Shown: piece by piece, positions 11,353 through 19,987 of the stretch | Numbering within the stretch: the stretch's first letter is position 1 | Layout of the letters: each line of letters begins with the position of its first letter | DNA from: Burkholderia glumae LMG 2196 = ATCC 33617 | Lineage (GTDB): Bacteria; Pseudomonadota; Gammaproteobacteria; Burkholderiales; Burkholderiaceae | Direction: 5' to 3' | DNA length: 64,000 nt | NCBI RefSeq assembly: GCF_000960995.1 | Contig: NZ_CP009435.1 | Span: forward strand, 620,001 to 684,000 | Position numbers and translations under genes: made by a program | The notes under the pieces: model-generated | The model's database searches: none | What the model saw: only the letters and a program-made list of their open reading frames with translations | What the model was told of the DNA's origin: nothing

Positions 11353-12336
11353 ATGATAGCGAAAATCAATGATGATCGGGCGCTCGCGCTCGCTCGCGAC
11401 GTGCTCGACATCGAGGCGGACGCCGTGCGCGCCCTGCGCGAGCAACTCGACGGCGACTTCGTCGGCGCGGTCGGCCTGCTGCTGAACTGCCGCGGGCGCG
11501 TGGTCGTCTCCGGAATCGGTAAATCCGGCCACATCGCGCGCAAGATCGCCGCCACGCTCGCCAGCACCGGCACGCCCGCATTCTTCGTGCATCCGGCCGA
11601 GGCCAGCCACGGCGACCTCGGCATGGTAACCGCCGACGATGTCTTTATCGCGATCTCGAACTCGGGCGAATCGGCCGAACTGGTCTCGATCCTGCCGCTC
11701 ATCAAGCGGCTCGGCGCCAAGCTGATCGCGATGACGGGCCGGCCGCAGTCGAGCCTCGCCCAGTTGTCCGACGTCCATCTCAACGCCGCCGTCGAGAAGG
11801 AGGCCTGCTCGCTGAACCTCGCGCCGACCGCCAGCACCACCGCCGCGCTCGCGCTCGGCGACGCGCTGGCCGTGGTGGTGCTCGACGCGCGCGGCTTCGG
11901 CCCCGACGATTTCGCGCGCTCCCACCCGGGCGGCGCGCTCGGCCGGCGCCTGCTCACCTACGTGCGCGACGTGATGCGCACCGGCGACGAAATCCCCACC
12001 GTCACGCTCGCGGCCACGCTGTCCGACGCCCTGTTCCAGATCACCGCGAAGCGCATGGGCATGACCGCCGTGGTCGACGAGCACAATCGCGTGGCCGGCA
12101 TCTTCACCGACGGCGACCTGCGCCGCGTGCTCGAGCGCGACGGCGATTTCCGCCGCCTGCCGATCGGCAACGTGATGACGCGCCACCCGCGCACCATCGC
12201 CCCCGACCATCTCGCCGTCGAGGCGGTGGAACTGATGGAGCGCTACCGGATCAACCAGATGCTGGTGACCGATCCGGACGGTACGCTGATCGGCGCGCTC
12301 AACATGCACGACCTGTTCTCCCAGAAGGTGATCTGA
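11353..12336 (+). CDS. kdsD: D-arabinose-5-phosphate isomerase
   Basis: Converts ribulose-5-phosphate to arabinose-5-phosphate, the first step to Kdo of the LPS core. The 327 residues have a SIS sugar-isomerase domain (about 38-175, with GIGKSGHIARKIAAT and NSGES) and two CBS domains (about 205-260 and 275-327). It overlaps kdsC by one base (TGATG), so translation is coupled. The start MIAKINDD has no ribosome site ahead of it; see the leaderless promoter. Family length and ends agree with this start. Confidence 0.96.
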   Translation: MIAKINDDRALALARDVLDIEADAVRALREQLDGDFVGAVGLLLNCRGRVVVSGIGKSGHIARKIAATLASTGTPAFFVHPAEASHGDLGMVTADDVFIAISNSGESAELVSILPLIKRLGAKLIAMTGRPQSSLAQLSDVHLNAAVEKEACSLNLAPTASTTAALALGDALAVVVLDARGFGPDDFARSHPGGALGRRLLTYVRDVMRTGDEIPTVTLAATLSDALFQITAKRMGMTAVVDEHNRVAGIFTDGDLRRVLERDGDFRRLPIGNVMTRHPRTIAPDHLAVEAVELMERYRINQMLVTDPDGTLIGALNMHDLFSQKVI

Positions 12337-12875
12337 TGTCCGCTGCCCCCGCCACGGCCGCCGAACGCGCGAGCCGCGTGAAGCTGATGATTTTCGACGT
12401 CGACGGCGTGCTGACCGACGGCGGCCTGCATTTCACGGCCGCCGGCGACACCATGAAGTCGTTCCATTCGCAGGACGGCCACGGCCTGAAGCTGCTGCGC
12501 GAAGCCGGCATCGACACGGCGATCATCACCGGGCGCCGCTCGGAGATCGTCGCCATGCGCGCCCGGGAGCTGCGCATCAGTCATCTCTACCAGGGCGTCG
12601 AGCACAAGCTCGAGGCATTCGCCGAACTGCTGCGGGCCACCGGCGTGCCGCCCGAGCAATGCGGCTACATGGGCGACGACTGGCCCGACCTGGGCGTGAT
12701 GACGCGCTGCGGTTTCGTGGCCGCCCCCGCCAACGCGCATCCGGACGTGATCGCGCGCGCCCACTGGGTGGCCGAGGCGCGCGGCGGCCAGGGCGCCGCG
12801 CGCGAGGTGGTCGACACGATCCTGCGCGCGCAGGGCCGCTACGAGGCGCTGCTGGCCGCCGCGCTCGGAGCCTGA
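12336..12875 (+). CDS. kdsC: 3-deoxy-manno-octulosonate-8-phosphatase
   Basis: HAD-superfamily phosphatase that frees Kdo from Kdo-8-phosphate. The 179 residues show the nucleophile motif IFDVDGVLTDGG near residue 20, the threonine motif in IITGRRSE and the late Asp pair GDDWPDL. It lacks a cap domain, as usual for the tetrameric KdsC. It lies between kdsD (one-base overlap) and lptC (3-base gap), so Kdo synthesis and LPS transport are one unit. Confidence 0.96.
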   Translation: MSAAPATAAERASRVKLMIFDVDGVLTDGGLHFTAAGDTMKSFHSQDGHGLKLLREAGIDTAIITGRRSEIVAMRARELRISHLYQGVEHKLEAFAELLRATGVPPEQCGYMGDDWPDLGVMTRCGFVAAPANAHPDVIARAHWVAEARGGQGAAREVVDTILRAQGRYEALLAAALGA

Positions 12876-12878
12876 CGC

Positions 12879-13493
12879 ATGACGCCCCGGTTTCGCCTGA
12901 CCTCGCTGCTGCCGGTGATCGCGATGGCCGCGCTCGCCGGCGTGACCTATTGGCTGCTGCAGGCCACGCTGCCGCCGCCCGGCGAGGCGATCGCCCGCCC
13001 GAAAACCCACTCGCCCGACTATTTCGCCGACAATTTCTCGGTCACCGAACTCGACGACTCCGGCGCCACGCAGTACCGGCTCACCGCCAGCAAGCTGGTT
13101 CACTACGAGGACGACGAGACCAGCGTGCTGGATTCGCCCGCGCTGCGCGCGTTCCAGCCCGGCAAGCCGGTGGTGACGGCCACGGCGCTGCGCGGCACCG
13201 TCAACGGCGACGTGTCGGTGGTCGATCTGTACGACAACGCGAAGATCGTGCGTGCGGCGGGCGCGGGCGACCCGCCGATGGAAGCGGACTCCCAGCATTT
13301 CCGGGTGCTCGTGAACGACGATGTGATCGAGACCGAAAAGCCGGTTAAACTTCAGCGCGGCTTGTCGATCGCCAACGCGACCAACGGCATGAAGTACAAC
13401 AATGTCACCCGGGTCATCGACCTTTACGGCAACGTCCGCGGCACGATCGCCGCGTCCGACGTCTCCGGCGGCGCTTCCCGCCAATCCAAGTAA
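12879..13493 (+). CDS. lptC: LPS export ABC transporter periplasmic protein LptC
   Basis: Bitopic inner-membrane protein that passes LPS from LptBFG to LptA. The 204 residues have one N-terminal TM segment (about residues 7-28, LTSLLPVIAMAALAG..) followed by a periplasmic beta-jellyroll domain. Sequence identity in this family is low, so the call rests on size, topology and position between kdsC and lptA. Confidence 0.93.
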   Translation: MTPRFRLTSLLPVIAMAALAGVTYWLLQATLPPPGEAIARPKTHSPDYFADNFSVTELDDSGATQYRLTASKLVHYEDDETSVLDSPALRAFQPGKPVVTATALRGTVNGDVSVVDLYDNAKIVRAAGAGDPPMEADSQHFRVLVNDDVIETEKPVKLQRGLSIANATNGMKYNNVTRVIDLYGNVRGTIAASDVSGGASRQSK

Positions 13494-13511
13494 CCCAGCT
13501 TGCGTGACTGC

Positions 13512-14183
13512 ATGAACGAATCGTTCCCTTGTTTTTCCTACGGCAGCGCCCGCCGCGCTGTCCGCGCCGGGCTTGCCGCGGCGCTCGTCGCGCTGCTGCT
13601 GCCGGGCGTCGCGCCGGTGGCGCACGCGGAAAAGGCGGACCAGAACAAGCCGATCCAGGTCGAGGCGGACAACCTGACCTATGACGACCTGAAGCAGGTG
13701 ACGGTCGCGACCGGCAACGTCGTGATCACCAAAGGCACGATCCTGATCAAGGGCGACCGCGTCGAAGTGCGCCAGGACCCGCAGGGCTATCAGTACGCCA
13801 CCGCCACCATGGCGCCCGGCAGCAAGAAGCACGCCTCGTTCCGCCAGAAGCGCGAGGGGCTCGACGAATACATCGACGGCGACGCCGAGCGCATCGACTA
13901 CGACGGCAAGCAGGACCTGACCACGCTCACGCGCGACGCCACCGTGCGGCGCCTGCAGGGTCTGTCGACGGTCGCCGACACGGTGCATGGCAGCGTGATC
14001 ACCTATGACGGCCAGCACGACTTCTATACCGCGAAGGGCGGCAGCGACGTCTCCGCGCCGGGCAACCCGACCGGCCGCGTGCGCGCGATGCTCTCGCCGA
14101 AGACGGGCGGCCCGGCGCCGCTGAACGGCACCGGCGCGACGCTCGCGCCGTCGAACAGCATGCAGGGGGGCACCAATCCGTGA
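13512..14183 (+). CDS. lptA: LPS transport periplasmic protein LptA
   Basis: Periplasmic OstA-domain protein forming the LPS bridge to the outer membrane. The 223-residue product has a signal peptide ending at AHA-E (about residue 40) and then the OstA core (PIQVEADNLTYDD, VVITKGTILIKGDRVEV). The frame is open from a TTG four codons earlier; the ATG at 13512 is preferred. Its stop overlaps the GTG start of lptB (GTGA). Confidence 0.94.
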   Translation: MNESFPCFSYGSARRAVRAGLAAALVALLLPGVAPVAHAEKADQNKPIQVEADNLTYDDLKQVTVATGNVVITKGTILIKGDRVEVRQDPQGYQYATATMAPGSKKHASFRQKREGLDEYIDGDAERIDYDGKQDLTTLTRDATVRRLQGLSTVADTVHGSVITYDGQHDFYTAKGGSDVSAPGNPTGRVRAMLSPKTGGPAPLNGTGATLAPSNSMQGGTNP

Positions 14184-14956
14184 ACGCCCTGCCCAATCGC
14201 CAGCCGGCCGGCACCACCAGTTCGCTCGTGGTGCGCAATCTGAAAAAGCGCTACGGCTCGCGCACCGTCGTCAAGGACGTGTCGCTCGACGTCAAGAGCG
14301 GCGAAGTGGTCGGCCTGCTCGGCCCGAACGGCGCCGGCAAGACCACCTCGTTCTACATGATCGTCGGCCTCGTGCCGCTCGACGCCGGCGACATCTCGCT
14401 GAACGGCAGCCCGATCAGCCGGCTGCCGATCCACAAGCGCGCCTCGCTCGGCCTGTCGTACCTGCCGCAGGAAGCGTCGGTGTTCCGCAAGCTGACCGTC
14501 GAGGAAAACATCCGCGCCGTGCTCGAACTGCAGTACGACGACGACGGCCGGCGGCTCTCGAAGGATGCCACCGCCACGCGCGCCGAGGCGCTGCTCGACG
14601 AACTGCAGATCGCGCACCTGCGCGACAACCCGGCGCTGTCGCTGTCGGGCGGCGAGCGCCGCCGCGTCGAGATCGCCCGCGCGCTCGCGAGCAATCCGAG
14701 CTTCATCCTGCTCGACGAGCCGTTCGCCGGCGTCGATCCGATCGCCGTGCTCGAAATCCAGAAGATCGTCAAGTTCCTGAAGCAACGGAACATCGGTGTG
14801 CTGATCACCGACCACAACGTGCGCGAGACGCTCGGCATCTGCGACCACGCCTACATCATCAGCGACGGCTCGGTGCTCGCCTCCGGCGCGCCGCAGGACA
14901 TCATCGAGAACGAAAGCGTGCGCCGCGTCTATCTCGGCGAACATTTCCGCATGTAA
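14180..14956 (+). CDS. lptB: LPS export ABC transporter ATP-binding protein LptB
   Basis: Cytosolic ATPase powering LPS extraction with LptF/LptG, which are not in this window. The 258 residues contain Walker A GPNGAGKTTS, the Q-loop, signature LSGGERRRVEIARAL and Walker B FILLDEPFAGVDP with the switch His in TDHNVRE. It starts with GTG overlapping the lptA stop by four bases, typical of translational coupling. Confidence 0.97.
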   Translation: MNALPNRQPAGTTSSLVVRNLKKRYGSRTVVKDVSLDVKSGEVVGLLGPNGAGKTTSFYMIVGLVPLDAGDISLNGSPISRLPIHKRASLGLSYLPQEASVFRKLTVEENIRAVLELQYDDDGRRLSKDATATRAEALLDELQIAHLRDNPALSLSGGERRRVEIARALASNPSFILLDEPFAGVDPIAVLEIQKIVKFLKQRNIGVLITDHNVRETLGICDHAYIISDGSVLASGAPQDIIENESVRRVYLGEHFRM

Positions 14957-15134
14957 GCCGCCCCGGTGCCCGCGCGGCACCGGGGCGCCGCCGGCCGACG
15001 GCGCGTGCCCGCAGGCCGCGGCCGGTCCGATCCGTACTCGCGACGGTGCTCGGCCGCGCCGCGACCTTCGTGCATCACGCATTCCGCAACGCGCCGCCTA
15101 CGTGGCAAACTTCAGGTAACGATTCCTTTTTGCC

Positions 15135-16646
15135 ATGAAAGCCAGCCTCCAACTCCGCCTGTCGCAGCACCTCGCGCTGACTCCCCAGTTGCAGCAGTCG
15201 ATCCGGCTGCTGCAGTTGTCGACGCTCGAACTGCAACAGGAAGTCGCGATGGCCGTCGCGCAGAACCCGCTGCTCGAAAACGACGACGAGTGGATCGCGA
15301 GCCCGCTGCGCGTGGCCGCCGACGGCTCGCTGATCGCGCAGACGCCGCCGTCCTCGGCGCCCGAGCCGATGCAGGGTGCGCCCGTCGGCGGCGACGCGCC
15401 GGCCGGCGAGCGCAGCGAGCGCGACGACGGCTCGGGCGGCGACGACTACGACAGCTACTCCGGCAGCGACGGCGATGCGAGCCAGTGGAACCTCGACGAC
15501 TACGGCCGCACTTCGGGCGCCTCCGACGACGACGATCTCCCGCCGCTGCAGGTCCACGAGACCTCGACTTCGCTGCGCGACCACCTGTCGGCACAGCTGC
15601 GCGTCACCCAGGCAAGCCCGCGCGACCGCGCGCTGATCACGTTCCTGATCGAGTCGCTCGACGACGACGGCTATCTGGGCGCGACGCTCGACGAAGTCCG
15701 CGCCGACCTGCCCGAGGAGCTCGAGGTCGAGCTCGACGAGCTGGCCGCCGCGCTCGCGCTGCTGCACAGCTTCGATCCGGCCGGCGTCGGCGCGCGTTCG
15801 GCGTCCGAATGCCTGCGCCTGCAGCTGCTGCGACTCGATCCGTCCCCCACGCGCACGCTCGCGCTCGACATCGTTTCGCAGCATCTCGAACTGCTCGCCG
15901 CGCGCGACTTCACGCGGCTGCGCAAGCAACTGAAGGCGAGCGACGACGAGCTGCGCGACGCGCATGCGCTGATCCGCTCGCTCGAGCCGTTCCCGGGCGC
16001 CGCCTACGGCAAGGCCGAGGCCGACTACGTGGTGCCCGACATCATGGTGAAGAAGAGCGGCCAGAACTGGCTCGCGGAGCTGAATCCGGAAGTCGTGCCC
16101 AAGCTGCGCATCAACCACCTGTACGCCAACATCCTGCGCAACAGCCGCGGCGATCCCGGCGCCGGCTCGCTGAAGCAGCAGCTCCAGGAAGCGCGCTGGC
16201 TGATCAAGAACATCCAGCAGCGATTCGAGACCATCCTGCGCGTCGCGCAAGCAATCGTCGAGCGCCAGAAGAACTTTTTTGCACATGGCGAAATAGCCAT
16301 GCGCCCCTTGGTTTTGAGGGAAATAGCTGATACGCTGGGCCTACACGAGTCAACTGTCTCGCGTGTGACAACCGGCAAGTACATGCTGACCCCGTTCGGC
16401 ACTCTTGAATTTAAGTACTTCTTCGGGTCGCATGTCTCGACGGATACCGGCGGCGCCGCCTCATCCACGGCGATCCGCGCCCTCATCAAGCAACTGATAG
16501 GAGCCGAAGACCCGAAAACTCCTTTATCGGACAGCCGAATCGCCGAGCTGCTGGCGGAACAGGGATTCGTGGTCGCGCGCCGCACGGTTGCGAAGTATCG
16601 CGAAGCCCTCAAGATCCCCGCAGTGAATCTGCGCAAGTCTCTGTAG
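15135..16646 (+). CDS. rpoN: RNA polymerase sigma-54 factor
   Basis: Alternative sigma factor for -24/-12 promoters that need enhancer-binding ATPases. The 503 residues show the three regions: glutamine-rich region I (LALTPQLQQSIRLLQLS), an acidic linker (about 90-145), the core-binding domain, and the C-terminal helix-turn-helix ending in the RpoN box ARRTVAKYREAL. It lies 178 bases after lptB and is followed by a hairpin terminator. The neighbours hpf, ptsN and rapZ form the conserved rpoN cluster. Confidence 0.97.
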   Translation: MKASLQLRLSQHLALTPQLQQSIRLLQLSTLELQQEVAMAVAQNPLLENDDEWIASPLRVAADGSLIAQTPPSSAPEPMQGAPVGGDAPAGERSERDDGSGGDDYDSYSGSDGDASQWNLDDYGRTSGASDDDDLPPLQVHETSTSLRDHLSAQLRVTQASPRDRALITFLIESLDDDGYLGATLDEVRADLPEELEVELDELAAALALLHSFDPAGVGARSASECLRLQLLRLDPSPTRTLALDIVSQHLELLAARDFTRLRKQLKASDDELRDAHALIRSLEPFPGAAYGKAEADYVVPDIMVKKSGQNWLAELNPEVVPKLRINHLYANILRNSRGDPGAGSLKQQLQEARWLIKNIQQRFETILRVAQAIVERQKNFFAHGEIAMRPLVLREIADTLGLHESTVSRVTTGKYMLTPFGTLEFKYFFGSHVSTDTGGAASSTAIRALIKQLIGAEDPKTPLSDSRIAELLAEQGFVVARRTVAKYREALKIPAVNLRKSL

Positions 16647-16670
16647 CCCGCTGCTTGCGGCGGGCGTTTT
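16646..16670 (+). terminator. Terminator after rpoN
   Basis: GCCCGC pairs with GCGGGC around an 8-base loop and is followed by GTTTT. It begins at the last base of the rpoN stop codon. Confidence 0.65.
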
Positions 16671-16797
16671 CCGGCCGCCGCGCTGTCGAAGGCATAGTGC
16701 CGCCGCAGGCCCGCTCCGTCCCCTTCGTTCACGGAGATCGCCCTGCCGGCAAGCGCCGCCTCTCACCGCGCCGGGGTCATCTGCATGGAGAAGCACT

Positions 16798-17157
16798 ATG
16801 AACCTGAAGATCAGTGGACACCATCTCGAAGTGACGCCCGCCATTCGCGAATACGTGATCACCAAGCTGGATCGGGTGCTACGGCATAGCGACCAAGTCA
16901 TCGATGGCACTGTGATCCTCTCGGTCGACAACCATAAGGAAAAGGACAGACAGCAGCGCGCGGAAATCAATCTGCATCTGAAGGGAAAGGACATCTTCGT
17001 CGAAAGCGCCAACGGCAACCTCTATGCGGCGATCGATCTGCTGATCGACAAGCTCGACCGCCAGGTCGTCAAGCACATGGAACGGCTGCAGACGCACGCG
17101 CATGACCCGATCAAGCATCAGCCCGCGATCGATCAGATCGAATTGCCCCCGCAATGA
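16798..17157 (+). CDS. hpf: Ribosome hibernation promoting factor HPF (short type)
   Basis: Binds the 30S decoding region and favours inactive 70S/100S ribosomes in stationary phase. The 119-residue protein starts MNLKISGHHLEVTPAIREYV and has the usual S30AE fold with basic patches; it lacks the long dimerising C-domain of long HPF. It sits between rpoN and ptsN, with terminators on both sides, so it can be transcribed alone. The ATG follows GGAGAAGCACT. Confidence 0.95.
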   Translation: MNLKISGHHLEVTPAIREYVITKLDRVLRHSDQVIDGTVILSVDNHKEKDRQQRAEINLHLKGKDIFVESANGNLYAAIDLLIDKLDRQVVKHMERLQTHAHDPIKHQPAIDQIELPPQ

Positions 17158-17180
17158 CATCCGGCGCGCGAGCGCCCTCG

Positions 17181-17208
17181 AAACCGCCCGTTCCGACGGG
17201 CGGTTTTT
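17181..17208 (+). terminator. Strong terminator after hpf
   Basis: AAACCGCCCG and CGGGCGGTTT form a perfect 10-bp stem with a 6-base loop, followed by a T run. It lies 23 bases after the hpf stop. Confidence 0.9.
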
Positions 17209-17279
17209 CGTTGCGGCCGCGGTGTACCATCGCGTCAAGACCGCTTTGCGCGCAGCGCGCCACGCGAACGTCCGTGCAC

Positions 17280-17285
17280 TATAAT
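17280..17285 (+). promoter_or_regulatory. Consensus -10 (TATAAT) upstream of ptsN
   Basis: A perfect TATAAT lies 72 bases past the hpf terminator and 151 bases before the ptsN ATG, predicting a leader of about 140 bases. No clear -35 is present. Confidence 0.5.
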
Positions 17286-17430
17286 GTGCGGGTTATTACC
17301 GGGGGGCATCGGCGGGGCCGGCTTGTCGTGCACACAAGCCGCCATCGGCCGGCGCCCCCGCATCTTTGCCGTCATGGAATATCCGTCCACCGCCGCGAGG
17401 AGACCCCAGGCTGCCCCCTTGCCTGTCAAC

Positions 17431-17886
17431 ATGAATCGCCTAGCCAAAATCCTGCCACTCGAGAACGTCGTCATCGACCTCTCCGTCACCAGCAAGAAGC
17501 GCGTGTTCGAACAAGCCGGCCTGATCTTCGAAAATCAGAACGGCATCGCGCGCAGCATCGTCACCGACAACCTGTTCGCGCGCGAGCGTCTCGGCTCGAC
17601 GGGTCTCGGCGAAGGCGTCGCCATTCCGCATGGCCGGATCAAGGGCCTCAAGCAGCCGCTCGCCGGGTTCGTCCGGCTCGCCGAGCCGATCCCGTTCGAG
17701 GCGCCGGACGGCCAGCCCGTCTCGCTGCTCATCTTCCTGCTGGTTCCCGAGCAGGCGACGCAGCAGCACCTCGAGATCCTCTCCGAGATCGCGCAACTGC
17801 TGTCCGACCGCGAGGCCCGCGAGCGCCTGCATACCGAGCCGGATCGCAACGAGTTGCATCAGCTCCTCACTCAATGGCAACCTTGA
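17431..17886 (+). CDS. ptsN: PTS IIA-like nitrogen-regulatory protein PtsN
   Basis: EIIA-Ntr, the terminal phospho-acceptor of the regulatory nitrogen PTS, modulating potassium uptake and metabolism. The 151 residues contain the active-site segment GVAIPHGRI with His67. The frame is open 49 codons upstream from 17284, but family homology starts at MNRLAKILPLENV. It is followed by hprK and rapZ, the kinase and adaptor of the same regulatory branch. Confidence 0.94.
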   Translation: MNRLAKILPLENVVIDLSVTSKKRVFEQAGLIFENQNGIARSIVTDNLFARERLGSTGLGEGVAIPHGRIKGLKQPLAGFVRLAEPIPFEAPDGQPVSLLIFLLVPEQATQQHLEILSEIAQLLSDREARERLHTEPDRNELHQLLTQWQP

Positions 17887-18020
17887 ACTGATTGGGGCGG
17901 GCAGCCCCCGCATCGGCCTGCAGGCGCAGGCCGGCCCGCCCGCAGCCGGACCGGCGCCGCGACCGCCGTTGCCGCCCGCCGCATCGGCCCGCACCGGCCA
18001 TTTGGAGTGACGGATTCACC

Positions 18021-18989
18021 ATGGACACGTCCAGCATCAACGCCCAGAGCATCTTCGACGACAACGCCGCCATGCTGAAGCTCAGCTGGCTGACGGGGCA
18101 TGAAGGCTGGGAGCGCGGCTTTTCCTCCGAGACGGTCGGCAACGCCACCTCGAGCGCCGACCTGGTCGGCCACCTGAACCTGATCCACCCGAACCGGATT
18201 CAGGTGCTCGGCGAGGCCGAAATCGAGTATTACCAGCGCCAGACCGACGAGGACCGCTCGCGCCACATGGCCGAGCTGATCGCGCTCGAACCGCCGTTCC
18301 TGGTGGTGGCGGGCGGCGCCGCCGCGCCGCCGGAGCTGGTGCTGCGCTGCACGCGCTCGTCCACGCCGCTGTTCACCACGCCGATGTCGGCGGCCGCCGT
18401 GATCGACAGCCTGCGCCTCTACATGTCGCGCATCCTCGCGCCGCGCGCCACGCTGCACGGCGTGTTCCTCGACATCCTCGGCATGGGCGTGCTGCTCACC
18501 GGTGATTCGGGCCTCGGCAAGAGCGAGCTCGGCCTCGAGCTGATCAGCCGCGGCCACGGCCTGGTGGCCGACGACGCGGTCGATTTCGTGCGTCTTGGCC
18601 CCGATTTCGTCGAGGGGCGCTGCCCGCCGCTGCTGCAGAACCTGCTCGAGGTGCGCGGGCTGGGCCTGCTCGACATCAAGACGATCTTCGGGGAAACCGC
18701 GGTACGCCGGAAGATGAAGCTGAAGCTGATCGTCCAGCTGGTGCGCCGGCCGGACGGCGAATTCCAGCGCCTGCCGCTGGAAAGCCAGACCGTGGACGTG
18801 CTCGGCCTGCCGATCAGCAAGGTGACGATCCAGGTGGCGGCCGGCCGCAATTTGGCCGTGCTCGTCGAGGCCGCGGTCCGCAACACGATCCTGCAGTTGC
18901 GCGGCATCGATACGCTGCGCGACTTCATGGACCGGCAGCGCCTGGCCATGCAGGATCCGGACAGCCAGTTCCCCGGCAAGCTGGTTTGA
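18021..18989 (+). CDS. hprK: HPr kinase/phosphorylase
   Basis: Bifunctional enzyme adding or removing phosphate on a serine of HPr. The 322 residues have an N-terminal MurF-like domain, the P-loop GDSGLGKS at about 161-168 and the family signature EVRGLGLLDIKTIFG near residue 213. In beta-proteobacteria it acts on an HPr encoded elsewhere; the fused HPr in this window (46.3-48.9 kb) is another possible partner. The ATG has GGAG 13 bases upstream. Confidence 0.95.
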   Translation: MDTSSINAQSIFDDNAAMLKLSWLTGHEGWERGFSSETVGNATSSADLVGHLNLIHPNRIQVLGEAEIEYYQRQTDEDRSRHMAELIALEPPFLVVAGGAAAPPELVLRCTRSSTPLFTTPMSAAAVIDSLRLYMSRILAPRATLHGVFLDILGMGVLLTGDSGLGKSELGLELISRGHGLVADDAVDFVRLGPDFVEGRCPPLLQNLLEVRGLGLLDIKTIFGETAVRRKMKLKLIVQLVRRPDGEFQRLPLESQTVDVLGLPISKVTIQVAAGRNLAVLVEAAVRNTILQLRGIDTLRDFMDRQRLAMQDPDSQFPGKLV

Positions 18990-19029
18990 CGCGCGCCGAT
19001 GCCGGGCCCAGACGGGCGCGCTGAGCCGG

Positions 19030-19038
19030 TGCTATGAT
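19030..19038 (+). promoter_or_regulatory. Extended -10 promoter of rapZ (TGCTATGAT)
   Basis: TGC-TATGAT predicts transcription from about 19045. The two upstream in-frame ATGs at 19034 and 19037 lie inside this element, which argues that translation begins at 19064. Confidence 0.5.
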
Positions 19039-19063
19039 GAAACGTCTGGATTTTCCGCCTCCC

Positions 19064-19957
19064 ATGCGCATCGTCCTCATCACCGGTATCTCCGGCTCCG
19101 GCAAGTCCGTCGCACTCAACGCGCTGGAAGACGCGGGCTACTACTGCGTCGACAACCTTCCGCCGCGCGTGCTGCCGGAACTCTTGCGCAGCATCGCCGC
19201 CGACGGCCAGCAGCACCTCGCGGTGGCGATCGACGCGCGCTCGAGCGGCTCGCTCGACGACATGCCGGACCTGATCCGCGAACTCTCGCAGCACCACGAC
19301 GTGCGCGTGCTGTTCCTCAACGCGAGCACCCAGGCGCTGATCCAGCGCTTCTCCGAAACCCGCCGCCGCCACCCGCTGTCGGGCTCGCCGTCGCACCAGG
19401 CCGACGTCGGGCTGCTGTCGTCGCTGGAAGAAGCGATCGAGCGCGAACGCGAGCTGGTCGCGCCGCTGGCCGGCTTCGGCCACGAGATCGACACCAGCAA
19501 CCTGCGCGCCAACGTGCTGCGCACCTGGGTCAAGCGCTTCATCGAACAGAAGAACGACGACCTCGTGCTGATGTTCGAGTCGTTCGGCTTCAAGCGCGGC
19601 GTGCCGCTCGACGCGGACTTCATGTTCGACATGCGCGCGCTGCCGAATCCGTATTACGACCGCGAGCTGCGGCCGCTGACCGGGCTGGACCAGCCGGTCA
19701 TCGCGTTCCTCGACGCGCTGCCGATCGTCCACCAGATGATCGACGACGTCGAGGCCTTCCTCGTCAAATGGCTGCCGCATTTCCGCGACGACAATCGCAG
19801 CTATCTGACGGTCGCGATCGGCTGCACGGGCGGCCAGCATCGCTCGGTGTTCATTGCGGAGACGCTCGCCGCGCGTCTGTCGCGGCAGGCGAACGTGATA
19901 GTGCGGCATCGTGACGCGCCGGTTGATGCCGATGCGTCGTCGCGGCTCGTCACCTGA
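19064..19957 (+). CDS. rapZ: RNase adaptor / P-loop protein RapZ
   Basis: In enterics RapZ senses glucosamine-6-phosphate and delivers the sRNA GlmZ to RNase E; in beta-proteobacteria the target is not established. The 297 residues have a P-loop GISGSGKS at residues 8-15 and the conserved C-terminal GCTGGQHRSVF. The start MRIVLITG is chosen over an ATG ten codons earlier, which falls in a likely -10 box. The last gene of the rpoN-hpf-ptsN-hprK-rapZ cluster. Confidence 0.94.
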   Translation: MRIVLITGISGSGKSVALNALEDAGYYCVDNLPPRVLPELLRSIAADGQQHLAVAIDARSSGSLDDMPDLIRELSQHHDVRVLFLNASTQALIQRFSETRRRHPLSGSPSHQADVGLLSSLEEAIERERELVAPLAGFGHEIDTSNLRANVLRTWVKRFIEQKNDDLVLMFESFGFKRGVPLDADFMFDMRALPNPYYDRELRPLTGLDQPVIAFLDALPIVHQMIDDVEAFLVKWLPHFRDDNRSYLTVAIGCTGGQHRSVFIAETLAARLSRQANVIVRHRDAPVDADASSRLVT

Positions 19958-19987
19958 GCGAGCCGTTCCTCGTCAAGGGGGCGCCAC

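Noticed and set aside
13500..13511. TTG as start of lptA
   Set aside because: The ATG four codons later gives a better signal peptide; the TTG has no ribosome site.
16647..16797. Sigma-54 promoter before hpf or ptsN
   Set aside because: Given rpoN next door I looked for TGGCAC-N5-TTGC and saw no good match.
19034..19063. Upstream ATG of rapZ
   Set aside because: It lies inside a likely -10 box, and homology starts at MRIVLITG.
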